NCBI GenBank assembly: GCA_018806915.1
Contig: JAGKQI010000049.1
Location: 372,001 to 436,000 of the forward strand
Reading direction: 5' to 3'
DNA: 64,000 nucleotides
DNA from: Phytophthora colocasiae
Lineage: Eukaryota > Oomycota > Peronosporomycetes > Peronosporales > Peronosporaceae
Shown: positions 48,451 to 59,267 of the stretch, one piece after another
How positions within the stretch are numbered: position 1 is the first letter of the stretch
Layout: every line of letters starts with the position of its first letter
Made by a program: the position numbers and the translations under genes
The notes under the pieces: generated by a model
Told to the model about the DNA's origin: nothing
Seen by the model: the letters and a program-made list of their open reading frames with translations, nothing else
Database searches by the model: none

Positions 48451-50328
48451 TCACTTTAAATGTTGTTGTTCCGTGTCTGCTTTCTCGGTCTTTCCTTTCT
48501 GCTGCTCAGCCCCTTCTGCATTCTCGTCTTCTGCATCTTCATCATTAAGAAGTGTCTCTTCTCTCTCTAACATGTCCAACAGTTCTCGAAGCTGGTTTTT
48601 CTGTGCTGCCTTTGTCTCCTCATTCACGACATCCTTGGGATTCTGTACGTTGACCTCGCCGCTCTCTGTCTTAAGGGTGTTAACTGCATCGTCAGCAACG
48701 AGGAGATCTAGCTGCTCGCGTAAGATCGTCGCCAGTCGCTCGCTCCCGATACTGCGCTCGTGGAACTTGATCATCACGTAGGCACGCAATTTTTTTGAAA
48801 ACTGGCACAAGTGCGCAACGACAAAAGCGATCCGCTCCAGAACAAATAGACCAGCATCAAGTCGCCGCAAGTAACCACTGTCGTCGTCCTCTTCTTCTTC
48901 ATCATCTTCATCATTCTGCCCACTGCGTTCAACACGTTCGTTGTACTTTGCAAACAGATCCACCAGTCGATCCACCTTCTCCATCTCGTTCTCAACAAAC
49001 TTAGCGTGAAGACGATCGTAGCCATCAGCCGGTGCCTCTTTACGTACCCAAGCACATACTGACGCCACTAAACTAGTCGCATTCTCTTCCTCCTTAGCCT
49101 TCTCACTGGCCTTGGTCGCCTTGGTGCTGCTATTGGACTTGTATTTGCCGTATCGCCCCATGAACACAGAGAAAATACTTCGCAGACCACCAATTTCAAT
49201 CAGCCGTTCACAGTTGCGAGCATTTCCCATCAGTGCGTGGTCCATGGCTCGTAACGCGCCACTAAACACAAACCGCTTACGATCCTTCATGAAACGAAGC
49301 ATTAGTTCGAGTCCTTCCAGGCGGCGAAACTGCGTCTGGCCATCGGGCACCAACAATACACTGCACAGGGCATTCACCAAGTTCCCCACAAATTCCTCCT
49401 CTTCTTCACTGCTTGGGTCTCTCTTCCTGTATGGTGCCAGAGCTTGCAGTAGTTCATCCATGAGATCCACCTTCTTGTCCTTCTTCAGCTCACTGGGTTG
49501 TTCTTTTCCCTTCCAAGTCACGAACTTCTCTCTCGGATCTGCTCCAGACTGCAGTAGAATCGACAGAATCTCACTCGCATATAGTTTGTTCTCACTAAAT
49601 TTCCTCTTGGAGTCCACTTGATCCAACAAAAATGGCAGGATCGACGTATAGGCCGCCACTTCAACACACACGGAAGGCTCAAGGTCCGCCAGATTCTCCA
49701 AAATCTGCAAGGAATTATAGATCCCTGCAGTCTCCTCTTCCGATTCACCTTCCTGTGCATTATCCACTGCTGCTGCTAGCTGATACAAGTTCGTAACCAA
49801 TAAAGGCAGCAGTTTCTCGTCCATTAAGTGTTTGGCCAGCATTCTGGCAGGCTCCAGAGACTCCACAGCTTCATCCACGTCCGTAAGTTCCGCCAGAAGA
49901 CTCAAAACAGCCAATCGGATGTCCAGATTCACGTGAGCAAAGAGCCCCAGCAGCACACGAGGCACCTGCAGCTCCATCATAACAGCGAAGAGTTCCGGCT
50001 TGGCTGCGACCTGTTTCCAGCGCGTTAGCTCGGTGTCCAGCGATAATTCCGACTCCATAAACTTCGTAGGTTCATCCACGTGTTTCTCTCGTGCCAGAGC
50101 ATTGCGTCGTACACTTTTCATTAAGGAATTGGCCATAGTCTTGAGGCTACGGGCGTCCAACGCATCTCCTTCTTGCGCTTCAGCCTGATCAACAAGCGCA
50201 TTGATCTTGGCGGCATTCGCTTCCAGAGATACACGAGAACGCTTTGATGGCTGTGGGCGAGGGGACTGAGAGGCAGGGCGCTTGGGAGCGGCCTCCGTAG
50301 CTAGCACTCGGTCGAAGTGGCTCTCCAT
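48451..50328 (-). CDS. CTNNBL1: Beta-catenin-like protein 1 (CTNNBL1) homolog
   Basis: An intact, intronless 625-residue protein (human about 563). Basic N-terminus (PSKRSRVSLEANAAKINALV) fits the nuclear-localising, CDC5L-binding end of CTNNBL1. The armadillo-type body has conserved blocks: KFMESELSLDTELTRWKQVA, ILENLADLEPSVCVEVA, ILPFLLDQVDSKRKFSENKL, YASEILSILLQ, LAPYRKRDPSSEEEEEFVGN, GLELMLRFMKDRKRF and SGALRAMDHALMG. CTNNBL1 associates with the Prp19 complex of the spliceosome. An acidic insertion near residue 470 (GQNDEDDEEEEDDDSGYLRR) and an acidic tail are present. Divergent from the deubiquitinase gene, with 123 bp between starts. Confidence 0.92.
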   Translation of the reverse strand: MESHFDRVLATEAAPKRPASQSPRPQPSKRSRVSLEANAAKINALVDQAEAQEGDALDARSLKTMANSLMKSVRRNALAREKHVDEPTKFMESELSLDTELTRWKQVAAKPELFAVMMELQVPRVLLGLFAHVNLDIRLAVLSLLAELTDVDEAVESLEPARMLAKHLMDEKLLPLLVTNLYQLAAAVDNAQEGESEEETAGIYNSLQILENLADLEPSVCVEVAAYTSILPFLLDQVDSKRKFSENKLYASEILSILLQSGADPREKFVTWKGKEQPSELKKDKKVDLMDELLQALAPYRKRDPSSEEEEEFVGNLVNALCSVLLVPDGQTQFRRLEGLELMLRFMKDRKRFVFSGALRAMDHALMGNARNCERLIEIGGLRSIFSVFMGRYGKYKSNSSTKATKASEKAKEEENATSLVASVCAWVRKEAPADGYDRLHAKFVENEMEKVDRLVDLFAKYNERVERSGQNDEDDEEEEDDDSGYLRRLDAGLFVLERIAFVVAHLCQFSKKLRAYVMIKFHERSIGSERLATILREQLDLLVADDAVNTLKTESGEVNVQNPKDVVNEETKAAQKNQLRELLDMLEREETLLNDEDAEDENAEGAEQQKGKTEKADTEQQHLK

Positions 50329-50451
50329 AATGCGGAATCGTCAAAAATGTATGGAGGTGTTAGATAAGTTTTTTATCCAATGAAATTGCGGGAACTTTTA
50401 GACAATATTTATTTTAATTTTAATTTTATTCAGTTATTTTTTTTTGTTGAA

Positions 50452-52288
50452 ATGAGAAGGAAGGATCGGGCTGGGGAAAAGAGAGGACGGCTGTTGTGCA
50501 GTGAAGCAGTATGTGTACACTATGATGAGAGTGTCATGGCTGTGTGGAAGCAGCTACGAGCGGATAGAGAAGTGGAAGTCGCTGCGGAGATTACTCAGTT
50601 GCAGCATTATCTTGAGAAGGAGGCAAACCCTGAGCCTTTAGGGGAACTATATCGCTGTTTATCCTGCAAATTTCAAGGGTTTCGAGAGGCTTCGAAGCAG
50701 CAGATGCAGGAGATTGAGGATGGGGAGGACGATGGCAGCTTCATGGCTCATGCTATTCTTTACAATCATAATATTGGTGAGTGTTCAATGAATTTATTAG
50801 AATATTTATTAATATGTTGTTATAGCTTTATTGAAATTATCTGTTGTTGCAGCGATGCTAGGGAGGAAGAAGCAGCTTTATTGTGCATCCTGTCGTAGTT
50901 TTATCTATCCTGATGTAGCAGTGGGGGGAGGTAGTAGACGAAAAAAGAGACAGATCCGTGGAGTAGGGACTTCGCACAAACTACTTCGTCGAGGATTGGT
51001 GAATATGGGCAATACGTGCTTCATGAGCTCGGTACTGCAGGCACTGGCCCATAATCCCATGCTACAACACTACTTTTTCGTGGCAAGAAGTCATGATACG
51101 ACAATCTGTCAACAACAGAGGCAGAGATTGCTGTTGAAGCGACAGGAACACCTGAAGTTGGAAAAGGAGAAAGAAGAAGATGATGAAGAAGATCAAGATA
51201 CCAAACACGAACCGGATCCTGCGATCACAGTATGTCTGGGCTGTGAGCTTGCAGCTTTCATGGTGCTACTAGTACCTCCATCTGCACTTTTGTCCCGTGA
51301 AACATTGACAGCGTCGCCTATTGCGCCGCAAGGGATACTGGAGGCGATGTGGAACGCGTTTCCTTCTTTCATTGGTACGGCACAGCATGATGCCCATGAA
51401 TTACTGATTGCATTGCTGGGTGGGCTTCACTCGCATACGCACCCTCGCGTATTCGTTCATGGTGGAGCTTCTCCAAGATTTACGCCACGTGGACATAGTT
51501 TGTGTGACTGCGCTGTGCATCAACATTTCTCTGGAGTATTGAGGTCTGAGCTGGCATGTTCAGGCTGTGGTCAAGCTTCACATACATTTGATCCGTTCCT
51601 AGATGTGTCTTTATCATTGGATGATGGTAAAAGCAAGAGCTCCAAAGCCAACACACTGAATGGGAAAGGAAGCGATGGCCGCACGAATGGTGTATCTACC
51701 ATGAGACTAGAGACCTTGTTAGGTCTGTTTGCAGCTGAGGAGGAGTTGCGAGGGGCGAACCAAGTGTATTGCAAACGGTGTTCCAAGTATCAGACGAATT
51801 ACAAGAGCTTGAACTTGCACACACTTCCGAACGTGCTTGTGTTCCACATCCGCCGTCTCGACTTTTACCGACAGCAGAAACTGATGCAGAATGTTCAGTT
51901 TCCTTTGATTGGGCTCAATATGAGACCATTTACATCAGTGGGTATTGATGAAGCTAAAGAAGATAGCAGAGGGGAGAGACCGGAAGGTGATCAAAGCGAA
52001 TACGTGTATGACCTGGTTGCAGTCGTTAATCACCATGGCGAGTCAGTAAACGGCGGTCACTACACAGCATACGTGCGGGATGAAATCCCTAAAGATTCGA
52101 GCCCAGTCGGCACCAAGAAACAGGAGTGGATACTTTTCGATGATGTTGAAGTGAAGCCTGTGTCAGCTGACGAAGTCGAGAACTCACAAGCGTTTGTTGT
52201 TCTATTGAATGCTGGTATTCTGATAAGTGCTCTATCTGACGAAATTGTTGTCTGGGTTTGGTGTATAGATACCTTCTTTGGTACGTGA
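50452..52288 (+). CDS. Ubiquitin-specific protease, USP22/Ubp8-like, two exons
   Basis: Exons 50452-50776 and 50853-52288 with a 76-bp intron (GTGAGT to GCAG, phase 1); 586 residues. N-terminal UBP-type zinc-finger-like region (YRCLSCKFQGF, AHAILYNHNI, LYCASCRSFIYP), then the USP fold: GLVNMGNTCFMSSVLQAL (catalytic Cys at residue 164), QHDAHELLIALLGG, LACSGCGQASHTFDPFLDVS, VYCKRCSKYQTNYKSLNLHT (zinc-binding Cys), and GESVNGGHYTAYVRD (catalytic His), WILFDDVEVKPV. Ubp8/USP22 removes ubiquitin from histone H2B within SAGA; similarity in layout supports but does not prove that role. The last 30 residues are doubtful: a further short intron could lead to a different end. Confidence 0.85.
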
Positions 52289-52584
52289 GACGGAACCCGT
52301 TCATCGCAGTAGCTGCTTGAATGTACCCGACTTTCCCAGCAATCCTCTACCAGACACCAGAGATGTGTTCCTCATGATTGAGAGCGATACTTGACGATAA
52401 TTCATCCCGCAGATGCAGTTTGAGCTGTTCAATTGGCGGTGTGGAGTAAAACTGCGGTAAGCATGGGGCATCTCCAGTTGAAAGTTGGTTTCTTGGTTTT
52501 GTCGATTTAACGTCTCCTCCGTTATTCTAAACTGTAACATGCAGATTCACGCTTCACCACTCATCAACACATACTGTACATCTA

Positions 52585-53796
52585 TCAAGCAGTCTTGATG
52601 CCGTTGTTGCCGGATACGATAGCCTGGAGGGCAGTTACGAGCTGGTCCGATGGGGTAGCCGCGTTGTCACACTCTCCGATGCGGTGCAGACCCACTACCG
52701 AGTTGTCTCCGCGAGAGAGTACGGGTGAGCCGGAGCTCCCTACTTCCGTGTCAGCGGAGTAGGCGACGAGATGCGAGTACGTAACTCCTTTCACAGCTAC
52801 GGAAAAGTCGAGATTGAGCACCACAGCAGCTTGGGAATCGGCATCATCTTGGGTCTTGGTGATCTTCTTTGCTCCACCTTTCGGTTGTTGAGGGATGTAG
52901 ATCTGCTCCCCTTTGGTCGGTGCAGTACTGCGAAGTTGCAGGAACCCGTAAGTGCTCACGTATGAAGTTGCATCGTTGGTAATCTGCATGACAGAGTAGT
53001 CGAGCGTTGCGTCGGACTTAATGAACTTGATATTGTCTTTTCCTGCCAGGGTCTTGCCAATCGGACAGGTAGCAAACGTGCAGTCGTCGCTGCACCCGGT
53101 GGTTTGCACATCAAACTCGAACTTGGCAGCGTCGACCATCTCTTGGCTCGAGAAACAGTGGTTGTTCGAGATGATGTGGCCCTGGTTGCCCCAAAGCCAA
53201 GCCGTGCACGTGACAATAGCGCTGTCTTCTCGAATGCGTTGTGTGCGCATCACTGCTTTGGCTTTAGACGCCATCGTCTTGTCCTCGTCACTTCCTGATG
53301 AATAGCAGACCACGTTCTTCATGGTATCAGCGGAGCCACAAATCTCTCGTTCTTCGTTTACCACCGTTGTGTCGGAAGTATACGAGTAGCCAACGGACTC
53401 TATGACCATAGTCGAGTTGCTATCAGCGGAACAGCCTTGACTTGGAGGTACAAACTGCAACACCACTCCGTCTCCCGAGATCGGAGTCGTGGTGGTACCT
53501 GAAGAAGGAGAAGCCACGGACAAAGCCTTCGACCCGTTCAACGAAGAGACAATCAAATGTGATCCTGATGCCAAGTTGACTGACGAAAAGTGGAGCCACA
53601 TTGCAGTAGCCGAGTCCTGTGTGAAGTTCCATTGCTGGCGACTGCATGGAGAATTGATCGTGTATCTTAATGAATCGAGAGGTTTCCAAGCCCCCGTTGT
53701 AAATCCACCATCAGTAGACGACAAACCTTCTGCCTCTGAGGAGTACTGCAAGCTAGCGAGCACACAGAATGTGGTAGCTGCAACCCGAATGAACAT
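52585..53796 (-). CDS. Secreted trypsin-like serine protease
   Basis: A 403-residue protein with a signal peptide (MFIRVAATTFCVLASLQYSS). The first 150 residues form a beta-rich, disulfide-poor domain (WNFTQDSATAMWLHFSSVNL) seen in oomycete lysyl-endopeptidase-like proteases. The S1-type domain has GHIISNNHCFSSQE (His), SDATLDYSVMQI (Asp) and TEVGSSGSPVLSRGDNSVVG (Ser in GSSGSP), arranged as in Achromobacter protease I-like enzymes. Extra Cys pairs (TTGCSDDCTFATC) suggest stabilisation outside the cell. All catalytic residues are present, so activity is likely. Confidence 0.85.
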   Translation of the reverse strand: MFIRVAATTFCVLASLQYSSEAEGLSSTDGGFTTGAWKPLDSLRYTINSPCSRQQWNFTQDSATAMWLHFSSVNLASGSHLIVSSLNGSKALSVASPSSGTTTTPISGDGVVLQFVPPSQGCSADSNSTMVIESVGYSYTSDTTVVNEEREICGSADTMKNVVCYSSGSDEDKTMASKAKAVMRTQRIREDSAIVTCTAWLWGNQGHIISNNHCFSSQEMVDAAKFEFDVQTTGCSDDCTFATCPIGKTLAGKDNIKFIKSDATLDYSVMQITNDATSYVSTYGFLQLRSTAPTKGEQIYIPQQPKGGAKKITKTQDDADSQAAVVLNLDFSVAVKGVTYSHLVAYSADTEVGSSGSPVLSRGDNSVVGLHRIGECDNAATPSDQLVTALQAIVSGNNGIKTA

Positions 53797-54408
53797 GGCA
53801 AGTCGACAGGAAAATGGCTAATGGTAGACTTTCAGCTTTGATCGTATTGAGTTGTGGTAGAGATCGAGACGAACCACCTGCGCAATGCATCCGTCAATGA
53901 TTTTTACGCTTGTGGTGGTCTGTTGGTTCGAATGCAGAGCCATTTTCAACACTTGTGCATTGTTCACCAGAAATCGAGACCACGTGCGAGTCATGCGATC
54001 ACCTGCTGCATCTGTGGTCGTCACTTCAAAAACCTTTATGTTTTGAAGTTAGGTGGTTTGCAGGATAATTGATTAAGCTGTGACTTATTTAACTTTAGGT
54101 ATTTAGGTTTTATAATTTAATAATTTGAAATTTCACCGTTTAATGATTGCTACAGGAAAGGCTGACAGGGCTGTTTTCGCGAAAGCGATTGTAGCTTACA
54201 AACAGGCAGTTGGTGGGAAGCTCTCTATGGCCGATCGAGTCTATCATAGACGTTGATTTTACTGTTTGAGTTGAGTTCTGTTGTGTTATTCCAGCTGCAG
54301 GTTTCAAACGGAGGCGATGGCTCCAGGACCTATGCGTTTGACATGAACGATGGAACGTAATTTTGATTGTTGGATAGTTGGGGAATCTCTAGCTTCTTCA
54401 GCCACCGT
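53797..54408. other. Intergenic DNA, nothing recognised
   Basis: About 600 bp between the protease promoter side and the 3' end of the SEC12-like gene. An AT-rich tract at 54080-54145 is the only visible feature. Short open frames here have no protein character. Confidence 0.4.
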
Positions 54409-56388
54409 TCATTGCCGTAGCAAACGTGTGAACCTGTGGCCTCAGCAAAATCCACCATGTCAAAATACTGGTCGAGCTGCGTCGTCTTGTGCCTTACATC
54501 GTCAGCACCAACAGTGAATGGCAGAAGAAGAATGCCATGCAGCACACGCCGAGAGCAATTGCGATCTTGTAGTCTATTCAGCATTACCGCACATGTCAGG
54601 ACATGTCAGAACAGCAGATGCCAGTATGACAGACAGATGCTACGTACCAAGCAACTCATCAATTGCAGCGTCGCCAGTTTGCCAGTTCACTTGCATCTCC
54701 GCCGAAATCGCAACCAAAAAGGCTGCGAGGCCTGAGAGCAAGCACAGCAGGCCATTCCAGAAGAAGCGGCTTGACACCGAGCTATTCGCAGACACTATCC
54801 AGGTGACAGCAGAGCTAACTGCAAGAGCTCCAACTGTCGCCAGGCCATCGGACGAATCGAAGCTGAGCGATGCTAGATCCTGTGAGTGATTCAGCAACAT
54901 GGAGAATATCATCAGTATAGAGCAAGTTCCTTATCTCTAGGAGGGGTACGTACATTGAAGCCTGTGAGCGGACCATCCAGGAGCATGGCAGTCTTTGCAT
55001 GAATAAATAGCAGGAGAATAAATAGCAGCGTTGTAGCCATCCAGAGATTCAGTCCAAGTCCGACTGTGCCAGCGACCAAACTCTTCAGACCACCAACGAT
55101 GATCTCAACTCCTGACTTGATGACTCCACCTTGCAAAGGAATCTCATGGCGCAGCAAGTTCTTGTCAGCGCCACCACTCACTAGGTGGAAAATAAGTGCC
55201 TGCTTGTCTGCTGATGGTGCAAAGCTCATGCCGGTGATTGCAAACGAATGCTGCTCCGTCGACGTAATCTTGTACTGCTGGAACGTAGACGCCAGGAACA
55301 CCTTGACCTCTCCAGTTACCGCTGCCACGCACACAAAGCGGTCATCCTGGCTCACGCAAAGACTCGCAACCGGTTTCTCACCAGCGATAGCACAGTCTTC
55401 GACCGCCCACGTCCACTGTTCCTCATTCTCCTGCGCAATCGTCTCTGGTTTCCACTTGATCAAGATCGAATCCCCACGAGCAGGAGTCAACACCGTATAC
55501 AGTCGACGTCCACTGTTCGAGAAACGTGCACAACGAAAAATATGTTTGCGCGGCCCAACCGTGGGCTTCGTGGGCAGCCGCTGGAAGGCGATATCCAATG
55601 CGTCATCCTTGGAAAACTTGCAGATCGGAGTGAGCTCCGTCAATCTCCACAAATGACAGGACTGATCCTCCGAACTTGAAGCCACCAGGTTGCGGTGAGA
55701 AAGATCCACGTCAATATCACGGATTCTCTTCGTGTGGCCACGGTACTCTCTTGTCAATGTCGCCATGTTTGCTCCATTGATGACACAGTCGCCAAGCTTA
55801 GGCTGTTCGTCCACCACCACTTTAGCATGAGGATCTCTCTCCTCCGGTACTTCTAGAGCTTTAGCCGTTCCCTTTTCTTTCTCAAGCTTAGAAGGATCAC
55901 GACTGAGGCGCCAGACACGAACCACACCGTCTTCTCCACCTGTAAGGATAGTGGAATTGCCCACAAATCGAGCACAAGTCTGGGAGCTATCTTCTTCATG
56001 GAAATCCGTGCGGAACTTGACCAGTAAAGTAATGGTCTTCTCCTTTAAATCCAACGCGTAGACCCAGCAGCCTGCACTGACTGAAACAGCGATAAGCTGA
56101 CCGTCATGAGAGAAGGCCACACCTGAGGCCAGTTCCAGGCCAGTGTCAGCTGTAATTTCCTTGCTAAAACCCGTCGGATCGGTGTCCGAGAGCTGGTAGA
56201 TATCCTGCAGATTATTTAAAAAAAAATTATAACAAAGGGGTGAATAATGACTATTTAAGATAATAAAGACAGAAAAACACACGTACGACGGTGTTTTTAA
56301 TGCCAGACTTGAGCGAGCCACCTCCACCACAGATGGCGAAGAAGCCACGGGCATACGACAGCCCCATGATCGGGTATTTGACCTGCAT
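54409..56388 (-). CDS. SEC12: SEC12/PREB-like WD40 protein with membrane C-terminus, five exons
   Basis: Exons on the minus strand: 56287-56388, 54954-56204, 54648-54879, 54498-54573, 54409-54433; introns of 82, 74, 74 and 64 bp are GT-AG and frame-keeping (561 residues). Exon 1 gives YPIMGLSYARGFFAICGGGG then SLKSGIKN, the SEC12/PREB hallmark that binds potassium and Sar1. Exon 2 has WD40 blades (ASGVAFSHDGQLIAVSVSAG, STILTGGEDGVVRVWRLSRD, NLVASSSEDQSCHLWRL) and a membrane span (LWMATTLLFILLLFIHA). SEC12 is the ER-bound exchange factor for Sar1 that starts COPII coats. Exons 3-5 add three more hydrophobic segments (LLCLLSGLAAFLVAIS, IAIALGVCCMAFFFCHSLLV), unlike yeast or human SEC12 with one span; alternatively exon 2 reads on to a stop at 54912. 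Confidence 0.8.
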
Positions 56389-56534
56389 CGCGCCTTTATA
56401 TCTCTTCAATTGATCTCCTTGTTACTTTTTTTCTTCTGCTTAAGCCACGCGGCCAATTGTCATTGAAGTGAAAATAATGTCATTAAAGTTTGAGAGGGGC
56501 TACTATTTAAAGGAGCAAGTTGAAGTGAATTTTT

Positions 56535-59267
56535 CTAGTATTCATCAAGAAATCCTGTTAATTTCTCTGCTATTGAGCTACTTGGAACTGAAGGATGCCA
56601 TGAGAAAATGTTGTGAAATGCCGTCAGGTTTTTGATCGGTGGTTCACGCCTCATCCGTTCGTAAAGCTCTGGAGATTTGTGTACTTTCATGACAAACATC
56701 GCGCAGTCTCGAAGTTTTTCGAAACGTCCACAGTCGATGAAGCTCTTGGGGTTGAACATTTCCGATACAGTTGTGGAATTCCCTAGATATATCGGGATGC
56801 TGCCTGCCAGAAGAGGATTAACTAGCTTCTCCGTCACGTATCCTGAAATTCCAGAGTTCTCAAACGCGATAACGAACTTGTAACTTCGAAACATGTTGAC
56901 AGCGTCGTCGTTGTACCATAACGACAAGCGTGACGCTACAAACGAGATATCAGGCGGTCGTGAAGATCCAGCACAGATTCCCAACGCGTCCACAGGTTCC
57001 AAAGCGTTTAATACGTCAAACATGTACTCACGCTGGGGTCGATCGCATCGGGCGTACAAATAAGCACAGAATCGCCGTTGCTCAACACCTAAAGGCGGCA
57101 CCATCGGCTTGAGTAATGCGGTAGGAGGATGGTCCAATCGTTCACCAAACGAGGAACTTGCCACGGGTAAGTAGACGTATTTCTTTCTGTTCGGGTCAGA
57201 CACGGTAGACACTAAGATGATTCGTTCGTCGAGTCCCTGGGCGTCTGTCGTTTCGCCAATAACCATCATAACTTTTGTAAACCGATTTTGTATCTGCGCA
57301 TCATCAGACAATACATATTTGTCCATGTAGGCAGCAATAGCTGGTAGACAGGTAGACTGGATGACAGAGCCACAGCCAGCATCAAGGACGGAGAAGACGA
57401 ATACGTCAGGGAAGTCTCCATAGTGTTTGTGTAAAGTCTCCGATGGCATCACCAGTATGGGGCGTTTGTGACGCTCGTAAATAGAAACAAACAAGCATTC
57501 GTAAATGATGGCTGCGAACTGAGCAGAAAGCTCGTACGCAATAATAAGTGGAGAGGCTTTTGTGTCAGCGACAAACAAATTGTATCTCCACATCTCCAGG
57601 TACGAACGATCAATCTCTCCAGCTGACTCCACATTTGCAAGGTCCTGTTGCAGTTGCTTCTGCAATTCCAGACCAATTCTTCGACACAACCCGAAGTTGG
57701 TGTTGGCTGTCAGGATATAAACCTCAGTACAAATTCTCCTCGTGTAAGCCTTGATCGTCTCGAATGACGGGTAAAACGATAACTCAACACTTTCTTTGCC
57801 TCGTACCGAGATAATACTTGCAACTTCCAGATACTTCGATTCTCTGAGATCACGGATGTGGGACTCGATATTGACTTCATTTCCGCTGTGTTTCAACCAA
57901 GTCACCTGATTAAAACCGTCGCACAAAGCTCGTTCCTCAACAAGATTCGCATCGATCGATCGGATTCCAAAAGGAGACAGATCCGCAAGTGAGAGAATTC
58001 TATTCTCGCAGTTTCGTAGTCGTAAATTTGAAAACGAACGCGTGTGCACTACACGCACTCGTATTAGTAGTAGCCAAAGCGCAATACTAACATCGTCCAT
58101 AGCTCCGAAACCGAGCAATCGATCGCTGTTCTTGGCAATGAAGCGTACACAATCCATTGAAAGCAAATAGTGTGGGCCGAATGCGAATGGAGGGTAGGAA
58201 TGCAACGGATAGTCTTCTTCTGAGATGTAGTAGCGCTCAGCGTTGCGCACAGGAATTTGACTTTTCCCCAGGATTTCATCCCAGACTTGCCCCAAGTAAA
58301 AGTGTCGAGGAAAATGATCTTTCTTCCGTAGCTCTTCGACCAACAGACTAGCTCTCAAGTAGATATCATCGTCTGCAATCATTACAAAAGGTGTAAGGGG
58401 GAATCTATCTGCGGCGAAGTGTAAGAACTCTTTCACCTTGTTCGGTAGATCAGCGTACGAGTCTTCACAACGCAACTCATCGGTCAGTAGGTCATTATAC
58501 GTTCGTTTCTCCCAGCTGATCGCTTTCGCTAATCGCTCGAATCGGTGAGCATCCCAAAACTTAGGCATACAACCGATAAAAAACACTTTCACATCACGTG
58601 GGAGGGTATCAGTACTCGCCCACGTCTGTCGAATAGCTTGTCGAAACTCAAAACCATCCACTAACGCTGTTTTCACGCCAATAACGAGAAATGTATCGGT
58701 ATCATTCCAACTCGAAACTGTTCGGTCCATTGGTTCATCTTGCAATTGTAATTCTTCGTGTAGCATTGCCCACTCAAACAGATTCTGTTCCTCGATCATA
58801 TGAAGCGAATCAACATGTTCTGCTAATGTTTCCTCACTCACAACGGAGAAAGTTGATGCAGAACTTCGATGATACTCGATCTCTTTGTCTTCATCCGTGA
58901 TAAACAACTGTACGCTGTAGTTCCCAACCGGCAGGACATCAAACTGTACATTGGAATCCATGATGGGACTGCACATTTCCGTCTTCAGCTCCCCATCCAG
59001 CTCCACACATAACAATTTATCCCCATAATACTGTTTGTAGTACTCCATCGAGTTCAAGCTAATCTCCGACCGGAACGCAATTGGAACAGTCTCCAGAGTT
59101 CCATTGGCTGGATACACCAGGCGAATAGAAGTGATCGGGTCTTCAGTATCATCATCAACATGTAGATGGGCATGTGTATGGGTGGAAGTCCTCGCACAGA
59201 CAGCGATCAAGTAGCAATGATACAGGACACATACATGTACAAGCGTCGAGGCTTGTATTGAGATCAT
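56535..59267 (-). CDS. GT31-GT10 fusion glycosyltransferase
   Basis: An intact 910-residue frame. N-terminal hydrophobic anchor (LVHVCVLYHCYLIAVCA) and His-rich linker, a stem (MEYYKQYYGDKLLCVELDGE) shared with the other GT31 gene, then a GT31 domain: FLVIGVKTALVDGFEFRQAI, TWASTDTLPRDVKVFFIGC, FVMIADDDIYLRASLLVEEL (DDD near residue 298), AFGPHYLLSMDCVRFIA and DDVSIALW. From about residue 520 a second enzyme follows, whose end is a GT10 fucosyltransferase signature: RSYKFVIAFENSGISGYVTE and KLVNPLLAGSIPIYLG (residues 795-830). No stop or intron separates the two halves. It may therefore add two different sugars (galactose/GlcNAc-type and fucose) to one glycan; this is inference. Confidence 0.85.
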   Translation of the reverse strand: MISIQASTLVHVCVLYHCYLIAVCARTSTHTHAHLHVDDDTEDPITSIRLVYPANGTLETVPIAFRSEISLNSMEYYKQYYGDKLLCVELDGELKTEMCSPIMDSNVQFDVLPVGNYSVQLFITDEDKEIEYHRSSASTFSVVSEETLAEHVDSLHMIEEQNLFEWAMLHEELQLQDEPMDRTVSSWNDTDTFLVIGVKTALVDGFEFRQAIRQTWASTDTLPRDVKVFFIGCMPKFWDAHRFERLAKAISWEKRTYNDLLTDELRCEDSYADLPNKVKEFLHFAADRFPLTPFVMIADDDIYLRASLLVEELRKKDHFPRHFYLGQVWDEILGKSQIPVRNAERYYISEEDYPLHSYPPFAFGPHYLLSMDCVRFIAKNSDRLLGFGAMDDVSIALWLLLIRVRVVHTRSFSNLRLRNCENRILSLADLSPFGIRSIDANLVEERALCDGFNQVTWLKHSGNEVNIESHIRDLRESKYLEVASIISVRGKESVELSFYPSFETIKAYTRRICTEVYILTANTNFGLCRRIGLELQKQLQQDLANVESAGEIDRSYLEMWRYNLFVADTKASPLIIAYELSAQFAAIIYECLFVSIYERHKRPILVMPSETLHKHYGDFPDVFVFSVLDAGCGSVIQSTCLPAIAAYMDKYVLSDDAQIQNRFTKVMMVIGETTDAQGLDERIILVSTVSDPNRKKYVYLPVASSSFGERLDHPPTALLKPMVPPLGVEQRRFCAYLYARCDRPQREYMFDVLNALEPVDALGICAGSSRPPDISFVASRLSLWYNDDAVNMFRSYKFVIAFENSGISGYVTEKLVNPLLAGSIPIYLGNSTTVSEMFNPKSFIDCGRFEKLRDCAMFVMKVHKSPELYERMRREPPIKNLTAFHNIFSWHPSVPSSSIAEKLTGFLDEY

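Noticed and set aside
49112..49621. A 169-residue frame on the plus strand inside CTNNBL1
   Set aside because: Overlaps a strongly conserved armadillo protein on the other strand and has no recognisable domain.
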